From NCBI RefSeq assembly GCF_006757745.1, contig NZ_AP019741.1, positions 124,001 through 188,000 on the forward strand: a stretch of DNA of 64,000 nucleotides. The letters run 5' to 3'. The notes below the pieces were generated by a model, which was not told where the DNA came from, made no database searches, and saw only the letters and a program-made list of their open reading frames with translations. A program made the translations under genes and the position numbers. The first letter of the stretch is position 1. Every line of letters begins with the position of its first letter. This document shows, piece by piece, positions 39,786 to 49,221 of the stretch. The DNA comes from Acinetobacter radioresistens DSM 6976 = NBRC 102413 = CIP 103788 (GTDB lineage Bacteria > Pseudomonadota > Gammaproteobacteria > Pseudomonadales > Moraxellaceae).

Positions 39786-41570
39786 TCAGCTTACTGATTC
39801 GCGTACGATCTCACGCAAGTTCAAGCCTTCCACGACATCCATAGCATAATGATTGAACTGTACGTTACCAAACTCTTTCGCTGCTTTATCAGTGAGTGTA
39901 GTCAATGGAACACGTAGATGATAGAGGTGTGTACCGCCGTAGTACAGGATGCAATCACCGATTGGGATGTATTTAAATTCCTCAGTTTTAACGTGATAGA
40001 CTTCTTCCTCACGTTGCGTAAAGTTGGATGCTCTATTATCTCCACGATTTTGAATAGGAGAAGTATCTACTTCATCACCGCTACTGCTGACACCCTCACC
40101 AGAACCTAAAGCCCAAGTGGTCTGCTTGTATAACCCGATTTCATCTGCTGCCTGTTGAGCTGATAGGGTAGAGAGCTGTTTAAAGAATACTTTAAAGAGG
40201 GTGTTACCCATCACGACTTCTGACAGTGTTTCTAGGCCATTTGGCTTAAGGTTGGCGTATGTTTGATAGCATGGAGCTAGAAAAATGCGTGACGATCGTG
40301 CCTGCTCAAAGATGCGTCCCCACGTTTCATCAATATAGGACCCTGCCTCATCGGGTAAAATCATGAATGGTGGATTAGGTAATAAGTGTGCCGGCAATCT
40401 CTGAAAATGACTGATCGCTGTACGCATATCTGCAATAAGAATTTTAGCCAATGCAATACTCTGTTCGTTCTTTGCCATTGTAGGGAGCATCACATAAATG
40501 ATTTTGTTTTGCAGAATACATTCTTCAAAATCAATTTCTGGGTTGTAGCTATTCATCACTTGCCCAAATGAACCTTCACTGAACTGAGATAGTCGAGCTG
40601 CAAGACCTGAAAGTAAATTTCTAAAGCTATCGAAATCGAAAAACTTGTTTTTCACAAAGCTTTTCATTAATGAGAACCAAGCGACAGTTTCTTGAGAATC
40701 CGGAAATTCTAATTGCAGTTTAGATTCCACGTATTTGAAGGCATCAAAATCCTGTAGGCACGCCGTAATGTCTTGGAATGAATAAGGTAGGCCGATACGT
40801 TGGAAAGCTGCCACAATGACCTGTAGCGCAATTAAGGCACTGTTACGATAATGTTCAGCACCGCCTGATACCTCTGGCAACAGCATCATGATACGGCTTG
40901 TCACTTCTTGGGGATCACCACGTAGGATGGGGTTAATCGTATTAGAAGTGGAGGGATCGCCGGCATTAATAATCAGTAAGTCCAGTTCGCGTCCGGACCA
41001 ACATGCAAGCTGCCATACAGCCAGTAATTCTTTATTACTTAACTTACCATCGATGAAGCATAGTCCACCGCCATTACGCATCTGTTGGGCCATCATTGAG
41101 GTTGCCAATACTGACTTCCCTGTACCCGTACTTCCATTAATCGCAATATGCTGTGAGATATGGCTATACGGAATAAAGACTGCTTCACCTGTGTCGGTGG
41201 TATAGCCCACACATATACCTTTACCGATATTATCCTCAAGGCTACCTACGGGATTACTAGAAGGTAATCTGAATGGTCGGGCCTTATCCTGCTCCATAAT
41301 TGGATCGAAAGTGAATTCTTTATCAAAGAAGTATTTAATCTTTCCATAAAAAAGCAGGGTTGCACACGGTATACCACATGCGATCAACACAATCATTCGG
41401 TAGTAGATATTGTCGATTACAAAGGGATTCGCTGCCAAACATCCGATGATGAATAGTAATAACATCCATCCGTCTTTTCGGCCACCAAGGGCAAGATGCC
41501 TCAAGTCAATCAGGTTAAAGTCTGCCTGTATCGAGAAAAATCTTTTAATGCTGTCTAATGCTGCTGCCAT
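39786..41570 (-). CDS. traD: TraD/VirD4-type coupling protein, 594 aa
   Basis: The ATPase that recruits the DNA-relaxase complex to the channel. Two N-terminal membrane segments (about 35-50 and 58-76) are followed by Walker A NGSTGTGKS at 145-153. GLCFIDGKLSNKELL, then Walker B FMILPDEAGS and the TraG-D C-terminal region with QARSSRIFLAPCYQTYANL complete the family pattern. It is co-transcribed with the 1003-aa gene upstream (10-base gap). It is oriented against the main tra operon. Confidence 0.9.
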   Translation of the reverse strand: MAAALDSIKRFFSIQADFNLIDLRHLALGGRKDGWMLLLFIIGCLAANPFVIDNIYYRMIVLIACGIPCATLLFYGKIKYFFDKEFTFDPIMEQDKARPFRLPSSNPVGSLEDNIGKGICVGYTTDTGEAVFIPYSHISQHIAINGSTGTGKSVLATSMMAQQMRNGGGLCFIDGKLSNKELLAVWQLACWSGRELDLLIINAGDPSTSNTINPILRGDPQEVTSRIMMLLPEVSGGAEHYRNSALIALQVIVAAFQRIGLPYSFQDITACLQDFDAFKYVESKLQLEFPDSQETVAWFSLMKSFVKNKFFDFDSFRNLLSGLAARLSQFSEGSFGQVMNSYNPEIDFEECILQNKIIYVMLPTMAKNEQSIALAKILIADMRTAISHFQRLPAHLLPNPPFMILPDEAGSYIDETWGRIFEQARSSRIFLAPCYQTYANLKPNGLETLSEVVMGNTLFKVFFKQLSTLSAQQAADEIGLYKQTTWALGSGEGVSSSGDEVDTSPIQNRGDNRASNFTQREEEVYHVKTEEFKYIPIGDCILYYGGTHLYHLRVPLTTLTDKAAKEFGNVQFNHYAMDVVEGLNLREIVRESVS

Positions 41571-41579
41571 GATCCCACC

Positions 41580-44500
41580 TTAGACCTTTTCAAATTTGAT
41601 TGTTGATTTGCCATTAAGTTCGATAGCACTTAGTTTTTCTGCATACGGCGCAAGTTCTGGGGCAAGCTCATCTTTAAATTGCTCACAATAGGATAAGAAG
41701 CTATTCACGTTCACACCTGTACGTCTGAGTTTTCCTAAATGCTGTTTAGGAATTAAATACAGCTCAGATTTAGGGTCTTTAAGAATTGAAAGTTTTGCCT
41801 TGGTCGCACTATCCATGTCATTTAAACGGTTGTGGATTTCTTCAAACAATTCCTGAACCTTGTTCTCGTTCCACATTGATTCACGAATAGACTTATAGAT
41901 TTCTTCCTCTTTAGATTCATCAATAGTCAGGCATTCAATAACGCTGATCTGATTGAATTGATCCGTAGGGCTACCAGTTTTGCCTTTACACACTTCCTGT
42001 TTAACTGACCAGAAGCTACCATTACCTTTCTTCTGATAAAGGGCCATTTGTTCCACAACATTGAATAGCGTGAATATCTTGGTTTTTTTAATCAGGACAT
42101 TTTTGCTCGTAGTGGTATGTGAGATCAGCTTGTCTTTATTGTTGGTAGCTTTGGCTGCATCAAGAATCTTCAAGATGGTAAAGTCCAGATTCATTGACGC
42201 ATCATTAACTGCATCACGGCTACACTGAATTAATTGCAGTTTATTTTTATGGAACTCGTTAATCGCATAACGATAACCGCCGTCCTTAGCTGCTTTAGCC
42301 TGTTTATCTGCCTTTCTAAGTGATACGACTTGAACTTCTCGGTTAATGTATTTGAAAGCATCTTCCGCATCTTCATCCTGAACATTTTCAAGCGCATTGT
42401 TACTAATGCCTAGATCGTTTTCTGTTGCAGCAAAAGCGTTTTCAAGGATTGCATCTAATAACCCTAAGTCTGCATCATCTAATTGAGATAAAGGATCAAT
42501 AGGGAGTGTAGGCTTTGGTTCAACTTCTGTTGCTTTAACTGATTGCACTTTTGGTTGAACTGCTGCTTGAGGTGGGGTGGCTATAACTTCAACATCGCTA
42601 TCATCGCTCATAAATTCTGCTGCAAGATCAACAGAAGGGTTCTGCTGTGCTTCCAGTTGCTTGTTCATGTTGTCGATAATTGAGTTATGCGTTTTTTTGA
42701 CTGTCGGTTGGTTCTGAGTCTTAACGCTATCCATGATGTCTTTTACACGCTTTTTCTCGCGTTCCGCAGCTTCAATCAATGGCTTGATCTTTTCTGCATA
42801 GTCGGACAGTGGAATTGCTTTAGTCTGGCTCACACCCAGAATCTTAGGATTAGCATTGTAGTCCTGATGATCAGAAAGTAAGTCTTTAAACATCTGTGAA
42901 GCATGTAGGATCAAGGTGTTATCAATGGTAACTGTAGATTTTTCCTTAAATTCCCAGAATACCTTTAATAATTCACCATCTGTCTTGTGTGAGAAAGTTT
43001 CAACGGCGTTATCCGCATTTTCATCACGAATACGCATCGCTAATAGGCCCATTTGCTTAACCTTGTCATAGAAAACCTTAAACGCTTTCTGGTATTCAAG
43101 ATGATTAGCTAAATGTGGGTACTTCTCTTTGAAACGACCATTAAACTTAGGATAAAAGGCATCAAAGTCGATGTAGATTAAATCGTTCTTGATGATACCG
43201 ATCCGTTCAAATGCACTGGTGGTATTGAAACGGTTCTTTTCAGTGAAAATAGAGTAGACCAGACGAATGATGTCGTTGTCTGTGTAGATCGGTGGCTTCT
43301 TCTTATTCTGCTTGTTGGTTTTGTTCTTCACTAAACGTACTGTTTGTGAGAAACGAAGCATTTCACAAAGCGCGACTGTTTCTTCAATAGGGTTATACAT
43401 TTTCCCATTCTGATCGAAGCTGATTGGCATGTTGTAAACACTCTTACCATTTACAACAATATCTCGGTCACGGTTCACATAAACGTCATACATACGGCGT
43501 GCATTCCAAAGCACACGCTTGTCACGCAAGCTTAAGCCTAGTTCTGATGGATCAAGTTTCTTTAAATCTTCACTGGTAAGGCTTTTCTTAATATCTGGGT
43601 CCAAGGCATTCAGGGCTGCACTTGAGCGCAAAGTTAACCAGTCGATGTAAGGGAATAATGCAGCAAAGATAATAAGCTGATAATCCTGCATGTCGAGATC
43701 GCGTCTGTTTTTAATCTCGGGGGTAGTGGTTGTAATGCCCTTGTATTGGAACTTGGGAATGGCATCCAGAATTTTAGTTAATGATTGTTCTATTTCTTGA
43801 CGCTTCTGGTCTGCCTTGGCTTTAAGCTGCTTCTTCTTGGCTTCTAATTCAGATTTAGAACAGACTTCCTTACCTTTGTTGTAGCGGTCTTGAAGATCAT
43901 AAATATCATAATTAATGATATGGCTGTAGAGAAGATTGAACTGATACTTATACGCAAGAATGCCTTTATCAATACGGCGACTTTCATGATCATTGGTGAT
44001 CTCACCCTGAATAGCCTTGAAACCGTTATTCGCTTCTTTCTGAATTTCATCATTAGACTGGTTATTAGTGGAATTGAAGTTGTTACGTTGTTCTTCATCT
44101 CCATAAACGTCTGATCCACCCTCATTTTCTTTAAAGAGTTTTTCTTCTGACAGATTAATTGTTGTTGCAGTTGAATTATCCAAAACGTCTTTTAATAAGC
44201 GGCCAGTAGACTGAATAAACGCTCTTTTTGAGCTTTCAATACTCGGATTTTCTTCTTCATATTTATTTAATATTTCGGATTCGATTAAGTAGGCATCTGG
44301 CAGTACAGGAAGAATCTTGGTGTGACCGCCTACAGTGAACACCATGCCATCCTCAACGACATTTTTTGTTATTTTTTCTTTAGTTAAAGTTTTAGATTGT
44401 CGATGGCTGCTTGAAACAAACAATAAAAAAAGGACCACAATAGCCAAAAAAATTAGCCACCCGACTACTGTTTCTGCCGCCAGACCTAGTACCGAAGTCT

Positions 44501-44591
44501 GGTGTTGCCTGATTTGTAAGGTAAAAAAAATCAAAGACCAAAAGCAAATTATATATATTGCCTTCTGAAATAATTCAAATGTTTTATACAT
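41580..44591 (-). CDS. Large membrane-anchored protein upstream of TraD, 1003 aa
   Basis: Two N-terminal membrane segments (about 10-28 and 37-60) precede a large cytoplasmic part. The stretch HTKILPVLPDAYLIESEI near residues 91-108 recalls the start of MOB-H TraI domains, but the HH and other metal-binding motifs of that family are missing. A charged helical middle (about 240-275), a Pro-rich linker near 680-720 and LGKLRRTGVNVNSFL near the C-terminus are visible. As the gene is coupled to traD and no relaxase is recognisable, it is the best candidate for a relaxosome or coupling partner here. Its function is unknown. Confidence 0.7.
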   Translation of the reverse strand: MYKTFELFQKAIYIICFWSLIFFTLQIRQHQTSVLGLAAETVVGWLIFLAIVVLFLLFVSSSHRQSKTLTKEKITKNVVEDGMVFTVGGHTKILPVLPDAYLIESEILNKYEEENPSIESSKRAFIQSTGRLLKDVLDNSTATTINLSEEKLFKENEGGSDVYGDEEQRNNFNSTNNQSNDEIQKEANNGFKAIQGEITNDHESRRIDKGILAYKYQFNLLYSHIINYDIYDLQDRYNKGKEVCSKSELEAKKKQLKAKADQKRQEIEQSLTKILDAIPKFQYKGITTTTPEIKNRRDLDMQDYQLIIFAALFPYIDWLTLRSSAALNALDPDIKKSLTSEDLKKLDPSELGLSLRDKRVLWNARRMYDVYVNRDRDIVVNGKSVYNMPISFDQNGKMYNPIEETVALCEMLRFSQTVRLVKNKTNKQNKKKPPIYTDNDIIRLVYSIFTEKNRFNTTSAFERIGIIKNDLIYIDFDAFYPKFNGRFKEKYPHLANHLEYQKAFKVFYDKVKQMGLLAMRIRDENADNAVETFSHKTDGELLKVFWEFKEKSTVTIDNTLILHASQMFKDLLSDHQDYNANPKILGVSQTKAIPLSDYAEKIKPLIEAAEREKKRVKDIMDSVKTQNQPTVKKTHNSIIDNMNKQLEAQQNPSVDLAAEFMSDDSDVEVIATPPQAAVQPKVQSVKATEVEPKPTLPIDPLSQLDDADLGLLDAILENAFAATENDLGISNNALENVQDEDAEDAFKYINREVQVVSLRKADKQAKAAKDGGYRYAINEFHKNKLQLIQCSRDAVNDASMNLDFTILKILDAAKATNNKDKLISHTTTSKNVLIKKTKIFTLFNVVEQMALYQKKGNGSFWSVKQEVCKGKTGSPTDQFNQISVIECLTIDESKEEEIYKSIRESMWNENKVQELFEEIHNRLNDMDSATKAKLSILKDPKSELYLIPKQHLGKLRRTGVNVNSFLSYCEQFKDELAPELAPYAEKLSAIELNGKSTIKFEKV

Positions 44592-44695
44592 GGCTTAAAA
44601 TCATAATATAAAAATAATATTTTATTATGTTTTGTGGAAAAGATGAAATAATAATTATAAAATGTTTCTATTTATAATATAGGTATATTTTAGAA

Positions 44696-45706
44696 ATGTT
44701 TTTAAATAGAAAAAATGTTAGTAAAATAATTTTGCTTGTGGCGACTACTGCGCCGTGGCTAATGCCTATACAGACAGCACAGGCAGCTCGTGACATGACG
44801 TTGACGGATATTGGAAACCTAATGGAACGTCCAAAGTGGCTCCCTGAACTACCTAATATTGAAACGAGTGGCTTTGCTCCGGATACGGCCAAATATTTAG
44901 CACTTAGAAAAAGCATCATGGAAAAACGCGATAAAAATGCTATTCCAGAACTTCATAAGCTTGCTAATCGTGGACATGCGAAATCCATTGTTCTAATGGG
45001 TTATTTGTATGATCAGGAACCCAAATTAATAACACCTAATCCTAAATACGCTGCACAGTATTGGGCTATCGCTGCTAAAGCAGGGGATTCCGCAGCCTTA
45101 TATAATCTGGGTATTTTGTACTTAAATGGCCGTGGCGTACCTAAGAATCTCGATACTGCCCAAAAGCTATTTGTATTGGCAAGCAATCAAAATATGTATC
45201 GTGCAACCTACATCTTAGGCCAGATGTATGAAGCGAAGAAAAACTGGAACGCAGCAATTAAAACCTATGCTTCATGTATACCGGCTAGATATATTCCTCA
45301 GTGTAAAACACGCCATAGTATTCTTGGCATCACTAAAACCAAACTATCGCCAACAGAAGCTAGAAAAGCTGTTGATTTGCTATCCCAAGCATCATCATCT
45401 GGTGATCTTGAAGCAACATATACACTTGCCCGACTCTCAGCAGAAGGGATTGTCGTGAACAAAAGTCGGGTAGCAATGGTTTATTATCTTGAAACCATGG
45501 TGAAGTCACCTAATAGCACGCCTTCGTATAGGGAATTAGCTACTAAGATGTACAGAGCTTACAATCCTAATGCTGATGAAATTAAAGAAGGTAAAGATAA
45601 ATATCGCGTGGCAAATTCGGGTGGTTCATCAAGAGCTAAGCAAGCAGCATTTAGAGTGGTTGATCTTCGTAAAACCATCTTAGATGAAGGGGGTAATTTA
45701 CTGTGA
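44696..45706 (+). CDS. Sel1-repeat periplasmic protein, 336 aa
   Basis: A signal peptide (KIILLVATTAPWLMPIQTAQA, cleavage near 30) precedes several Sel1 (TPR-like) repeats, for example YAAQYWAIAAKAGDSAALYN then LGILYLNGRGVPKNLDTA and LFVLASNQNMYRATYILGQM. Such repeats bind proteins in membrane-linked complexes. It faces away from the 1003-aa gene across a 104-base divergent region. Its stop overlaps the next start (GTGA). Possibly a transfer accessory. Confidence 0.85.
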   Translation: MFLNRKNVSKIILLVATTAPWLMPIQTAQAARDMTLTDIGNLMERPKWLPELPNIETSGFAPDTAKYLALRKSIMEKRDKNAIPELHKLANRGHAKSIVLMGYLYDQEPKLITPNPKYAAQYWAIAAKAGDSAALYNLGILYLNGRGVPKNLDTAQKLFVLASNQNMYRATYILGQMYEAKKNWNAAIKTYASCIPARYIPQCKTRHSILGITKTKLSPTEARKAVDLLSQASSSGDLEATYTLARLSAEGIVVNKSRVAMVYYLETMVKSPNSTPSYRELATKMYRAYNPNADEIKEGKDKYRVANSGGSSRAKQAAFRVVDLRKTILDEGGNLL

Positions 45707-46407
45707 TCCAGACAGAAAGCATGTTCCTTGCCTGTGTTGATAAAGGAAAAATCCTCTCTCTAGTTATGTTGCCAAACACTAAGCATATTGCTGACTCAAC
45801 GGCGCGTATAAATATCAAAAACAAGCTGAATGACGTATTAGCATTCCATAGTACAAGAAAGGTGACTTCTGGCCGTCTGGTGTTAGAAATAGCGGAAGAT
45901 AACAGTCGGGAAGTGAAACTCTATGCAAATTCGCCGTTTAAATCCGAAGAAATAGGCCGAACCCATTTTTCTTTTCAAAAAGCCAAAAAACGTTATTTGC
46001 AACACGATCTGCTTAATGAAGAAGGTGATTTGAAACCATTACACCCCAGACAACAAACCTATCTCAAGGGAAAGCTTATTTCCCATTGTTGGGCGGCTGT
46101 GCATCGAGGCCATGTAGTAGGCTTGATCGCATATCCTCTAATCCGTAGCAATAAAATGCACGATAATAATTTTGAGCGATATAAGGTACTGGCACGTAAA
46201 GCCTTACAAACATTTGGCTATGTTGTCGCCTGTGATCTGGTCCTGAATGATGAAAATCAATTAGAGATATACAACATTCATGCGGAATATGAGAGAAAGG
46301 GGAAGCTCATTCCATACTTTACACGCCGTATGCCTCTAACCAAACACCTGAGATTCACCGAAATTACACCTGAGAATGATTTGGTTATTACTGATATAGC
46401 GTCTTAA
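45703..46407 (+). CDS. Hypothetical protein, 234 aa, GTG start
   Basis: Unrecognised soluble basic protein. It has a beta-rich first half (RKVTSGRLVLEIAED) and a second half with RYKVLARKALQTFGYVVACD. It starts at GTG overlapping the Sel1 stop by four bases, so it is translated with that gene. No motif that points to a function. Confidence 0.7.
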   Translation: MIQTESMFLACVDKGKILSLVMLPNTKHIADSTARINIKNKLNDVLAFHSTRKVTSGRLVLEIAEDNSREVKLYANSPFKSEEIGRTHFSFQKAKKRYLQHDLLNEEGDLKPLHPRQQTYLKGKLISHCWAAVHRGHVVGLIAYPLIRSNKMHDNNFERYKVLARKALQTFGYVVACDLVLNDENQLEIYNIHAEYERKGKLIPYFTRRMPLTKHLRFTEITPENDLVITDIAS

Positions 46408-46861
46408 TATTTTTTTAATGAAATGATTTGATTTCAGGAATATATCTGCAATAATAACCTTACATTCAATATAGCTCATTTCAGTTGATCTATAAGTGGA
46501 CATATTGTTCTTGTAGCAATATGAATGGTATTAACGTACCAATCGGATGAAGCTCTCTCCTTGTGATTGAGCTTTATTTTTTTGTCTGAACTTTATTAAA
46601 CACCGTTTAAATCTAATAGTTTTACTAATACCAAATAAAAACCTAACTTTATATTATGAAATATTTTTTATGTTTCTTTAATTGCTGTTTAATCATTTGC
46701 ACCTCTCTGAACACATCTGAATATATCTAAATTGTACAATTGGTTATATAAAAACTATTTTAATAGATTATTAAAGTATGTTATATATGTGGTATATTGT
46801 TGTATATGGTGAAAATATGCAGCATTTAACTTAATTGTTTGTTGATAGTGAGTAATGTAAG
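46408..46861 (+). other. Gap with hairpins, possible terminator and origin-like structures
   Basis: CATATTG/CAATATG (46501-46523), GGTA/TACC (46527-46540) and AAGCTC/GAGCTT followed by ATTTTTTTT (46550-46582) lie close together. The last could end the preceding operon. It precedes the cassette region and so is a reasonable place to look for the transfer origin, but no nic-like consensus is visible to me. Confidence 0.35.
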
Positions 46862-47257
46862 ATGACGGCTATTAGTGTTTTAAATCAACAAATTGGAACC
46901 ATGGAAAAGAAAGTCCTAGATCGAAAAAAGGTTTTCTTTTATCTGCTCCCTTTCGTGGCAGCAGCCGCAGCATATTCATTGGGATTTGAATCAGTTGCGC
47001 TACCAGTATTTGTTGTATTCTTCTTTGTGTGCATCGCATTTGAATTGGCTATCTCTGGTAAAGATACAGAGGACACCAACGGCGAAAAGGCATTCGTAAA
47101 AAGTCTGGCAGATCAGAAAGCATTTGAGATGGGTGAGGCAAAGAAACTGCTTAAGAAATACAATGCAGTTATCTATCGGGTAGACACTCGAAACCATACC
47201 ATCCAATTCTTTTTAAAAGACGTTAAATATACGATGTATATTAAACCTAAAGTGTAA
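46862..47257 (+). CDS. Membrane protein, 131 aa
   Basis: Two hydrophobic segments in the middle (VFFYLLPFVAAAAAYSLGF and LPVFVVFFFVCIAFELAI), a helical N-terminus and a soluble C-terminus with KKLLKKYNAVIYRVDTRN. The ribosome site is weak (GTAAG). It lies first in the rightward block and lacks the leader repeat of the four genes after it. No family recognised. Confidence 0.65.
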   Translation: MTAISVLNQQIGTMEKKVLDRKKVFFYLLPFVAAAAAYSLGFESVALPVFVVFFFVCIAFELAISGKDTEDTNGEKAFVKSLADQKAFEMGEAKKLLKKYNAVIYRVDTRNHTIQFFLKDVKYTMYIKPKV

Positions 47258-47385
47258 GCACTCCTTAAGTGCTTACCACTTCTTAATTTTCCTTATCTAA
47301 CTCTAATTTAAGTTCCTAATTTTGAACTTTTTTGCCTTTTAATTGCCTAAAAATAAAACTTCAATTATATTGGTTCTTGAAGATC

Positions 47386-47493
47386 GCTTTTTCTTATAAG
47401 TGTTTTTCATCAGTTTCCATACATAAATTAATTTGTACGGATAGCTGATGATCGCATACCAAGCGTTCTTCCGTTATCCGTACGCCAACGGAG
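47386..47493 (+). promoter_or_regulatory. Cassette leader, copy 1
   Basis: CTTGAAGATCGCTTT, then AAGTGTTTTTCATCAG, then the stem GTACGGATA (47435-47443) with TATCCGTAC (47475-47483). Inside the loop, CCGTT (47471-47475) can pair with AACGG (47487-47491), which overlaps the GGAG ribosome site of the 47501 gene. The two stems interlock as a pseudoknot. Confidence 0.7.
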
Positions 47494-47500
47494 TTCAATA

Positions 47501-47986
47501 ATGAAATTTTTATCTACTGCACTGTTCGCTGCATCTTTCGTTTTATTTCTTTTTTGCGCTGAAAGCTTTATTTCTGCAATGAATACGAAAGTTATGTTCT
47601 GGGATCATTACGCCGAAGTTCTGAATCGTGAAATCTTTATGAATGCTTTAGGTTGGGGTATTACTTCGATCTTCTTCTGTTTTATTTCATATTCACTGGT
47701 TGTTGTAGTCATGTTAGCAATTAATCTTGCACATCCAAATTATCTGACTAAAGATCGTCTGGATTTGGTTGCATTATCTCACTTGCTATTCATGTTTGTT
47801 GTAGCCATTATTTGCTTATGCGGAATACCTGTTTACCAACTTCTAAGTAACTCTTATATCCTTGATGGACTATCTAGTTTCTTGGTTTGGTACATGGCTC
47901 CTATCGCTTTATCAATTCTGGTTGCATCAACTTATACCTTAGCTGTATCCCTTAAATGTTTTATCAAATCATTTAAGTTCCAATAA
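47501..47986 (+). CDS. Four-span membrane protein, cassette 1, 161 aa
   Basis: Four hydrophobic segments: a signal-like first one (LFAASFVLFLFCAESFI), then IFFCFISYSLVVVVMLAINL, LLFMFVVAIICLCGIPVY and WYMAPIALSILVASTYTLAV. Short loops. No family recognised. It is the first of four genes that share the same leader and terminator design; position next to an antirestriction gene suggests a role just after entry into the recipient. Confidence 0.7.
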   Translation: MKFLSTALFAASFVLFLFCAESFISAMNTKVMFWDHYAEVLNREIFMNALGWGITSIFFCFISYSLVVVVMLAINLAHPNYLTKDRLDLVALSHLLFMFVVAIICLCGIPVYQLLSNSYILDGLSSFLVWYMAPIALSILVASTYTLAVSLKCFIKSFKFQ

Positions 47987-48015
47987 TGATTAATACTCAT
48001 TGTTGATTCATCTTA

Positions 48016-48055
48016 CAAAAGCCATTTAGAACTTTCTATTTGGCTTTTTTTATTG
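48016..48055 (+). terminator. Cassette terminator, copy 1
   Basis: AAAGCCA-TTTAGAACTTTCTAT-TTGGCTTTTTTT. The same arrangement follows each of the other three cassette genes. Confidence 0.75.
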
Positions 48056-48117
48056 TCTAAACAATAATTTGCATAATATTAGAATTGCAGAAATGAAAAA
48101 GATCAATTAATATTCGT

Positions 48118-48239
48118 CTTGAAGAATGCTATTTAAATTGTTTTACATCACATTCTATCCCTACATATTTAATAAAACTTGTACGGATAGCTGATGATCG
48201 CAATTTTGCCTTCTTCCGTTATCCGTACGCCAACGGAGT
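48118..48239 (+). promoter_or_regulatory. Cassette leader, copy 2
   Basis: Stem GTACGGATA (48181-48189) with TATCCGTAC (48220-48228); CCGTT with AACGG (48232-48236) before the 48246 start. The upstream CTTGAAGA part is more diverged than in copies 1 and 4. Confidence 0.7.
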
Positions 48240-48245
48240 TCTACC

Positions 48246-48476
48246 ATGCAACAAGTTATCTTAACTAATGTTCAATTAAACTTTTTTGACCAGTATGTTC
48301 GTTCATTACAGAATCAAGGGTTTAAACGTCAGGATATTGTTGAATCTACTAACGCTAAATCATTTGTCCGAATGACACGCGATAAAATTCAGCTTAATTA
48401 CTGTAAGGAATGTCTTAGCGCCGTTCCTGCTCTACATGAACACTCTTGTTTAGTTGTCGCTATTCATGAGTTGTAA
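48246..48476 (+). CDS. Small protein with Cys-His cluster, cassette 2, 76 aa
   Basis: Unrecognised. The N-terminal half is helical (LNFFDQYVRSLQNQGFKRQD). The C-terminal half has NYCKECLSAVPALHEHSCL, where C-x2-C and H-x-H-x-C spacing could bind zinc. Cassette 3 encodes a protein with a similar layout (C-x2-C...H-x2-H-x-C), so these two may be diverged copies. Confidence 0.65.
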   Translation: MQQVILTNVQLNFFDQYVRSLQNQGFKRQDIVESTNAKSFVRMTRDKIQLNYCKECLSAVPALHEHSCLVVAIHEL

Positions 48477-48602
48477 GTAACGCTAATCACGTTATCTAAT
48501 CTTTTAACAAGAAGCCTCTTAGAATTTTTCTATTTGGCTTTTTTTTTGGCCTAAATTTTTGAAATGTTTGCAAAATATTTATACATCGGCTAATCTGCGT
48601 GG

Positions 48603-48719
48603 TGAAGATTGCTTAATTATTAAGTGTTTTTCGTCAGTTTATATTCGATTAATAATTTTTTACGGATAGCTGATGATCGCACTTTTCGCGTTCTTCCGTT
48701 ATCCGTACGCCAACGGAGA
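48603..48719 (+). promoter_or_regulatory. Cassette leader, copy 3
   Basis: GTGAAGATTGCTTAATTATTAAGTGTTTTTCGTCAG region, then TACGGATA (48661-48668) with TATCCGTA (48700-48707). CCGTT with AACGG (48712-48716) precedes the ATG at 48726. Confidence 0.7.
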
Positions 48720-48725
48720 TTTACC

Positions 48726-48974
48726 ATGATTACATCTATCGACCTTAATATTCGTCTTTCATTATTTGCTTTGAGTGGCTATCAAATTACCACCTTAGAT
48801 AAATATGATATGGAACCAGATATTAAAATCGTTGCTAAGCAGGGGATACAAAGAGCATTTTGTACTTTCTGTGGTAGCGAAGTAGAAAACTTTGATCCTC
48901 AGTTTCAAGGCATGTATAACCATGACCACTACTGCCAAAGCTTTCAGAAATACTTTGATGAACATTTAAGTTAA
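48726..48974 (+). CDS. Small zinc-finger-like protein, cassette 3, 82 aa
   Basis: The start at 48726 is fixed by CGGAG nine bases upstream; the longer frame would run through the leader repeat. CTFCGSEVENFDPQ then MYNHDHYCQSF gives a C-x2-C...H-x-H-x-C zinc-binding arrangement. N-terminal helix (LNIRLSLFALSGYQI). Function unknown; similar in plan to the cassette 2 product. Confidence 0.65.
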   Translation: MITSIDLNIRLSLFALSGYQITTLDKYDMEPDIKIVAKQGIQRAFCTFCGSEVENFDPQFQGMYNHDHYCQSFQKYFDEHLS

Positions 48975-49095
48975 GACTAATAATCTTAATTATTTTTTAA
49001 TACTAAAGCCTCTTGAATTCTTTTCATTTGGCTTTTTTTATTGCCTAAAAAATCTAACATTTGCCAAATATTAAAACATCTACTAATATTGATCT

Positions 49096-49215
49096 TGAAG
49101 ATCGCTTAACTATTAAGTGTTTTTCATCACTATTCATACATATTTATAAAAAATAGTACGGATAGCTGATGATCGCACAATTTGCGTTCTTCCGTTATCC
49201 GTACGCCAACGGAGT
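49096..49215 (+). promoter_or_regulatory. Cassette leader, copy 4
   Basis: GATCTTGAAGATC palindrome, AAGTGTTTTTCATCA, then GTACGGATA (49157-49165) with TATCCGTAC (49196-49204). CCGTT with AACGG (49208-49212) precedes the ardC-like start at 49222. A third small stem, CGCA-CAATT-TGCG, lies in the loop. Confidence 0.75.
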
Positions 49216-49221
49216 CTTACC

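Noticed and set aside
41580..44591. MOB-H relaxase call for the 1003-aa protein
   Set aside because: The LPVLP stretch is suggestive but the HH and other metal-binding motifs are absent and the protein has membrane anchors.
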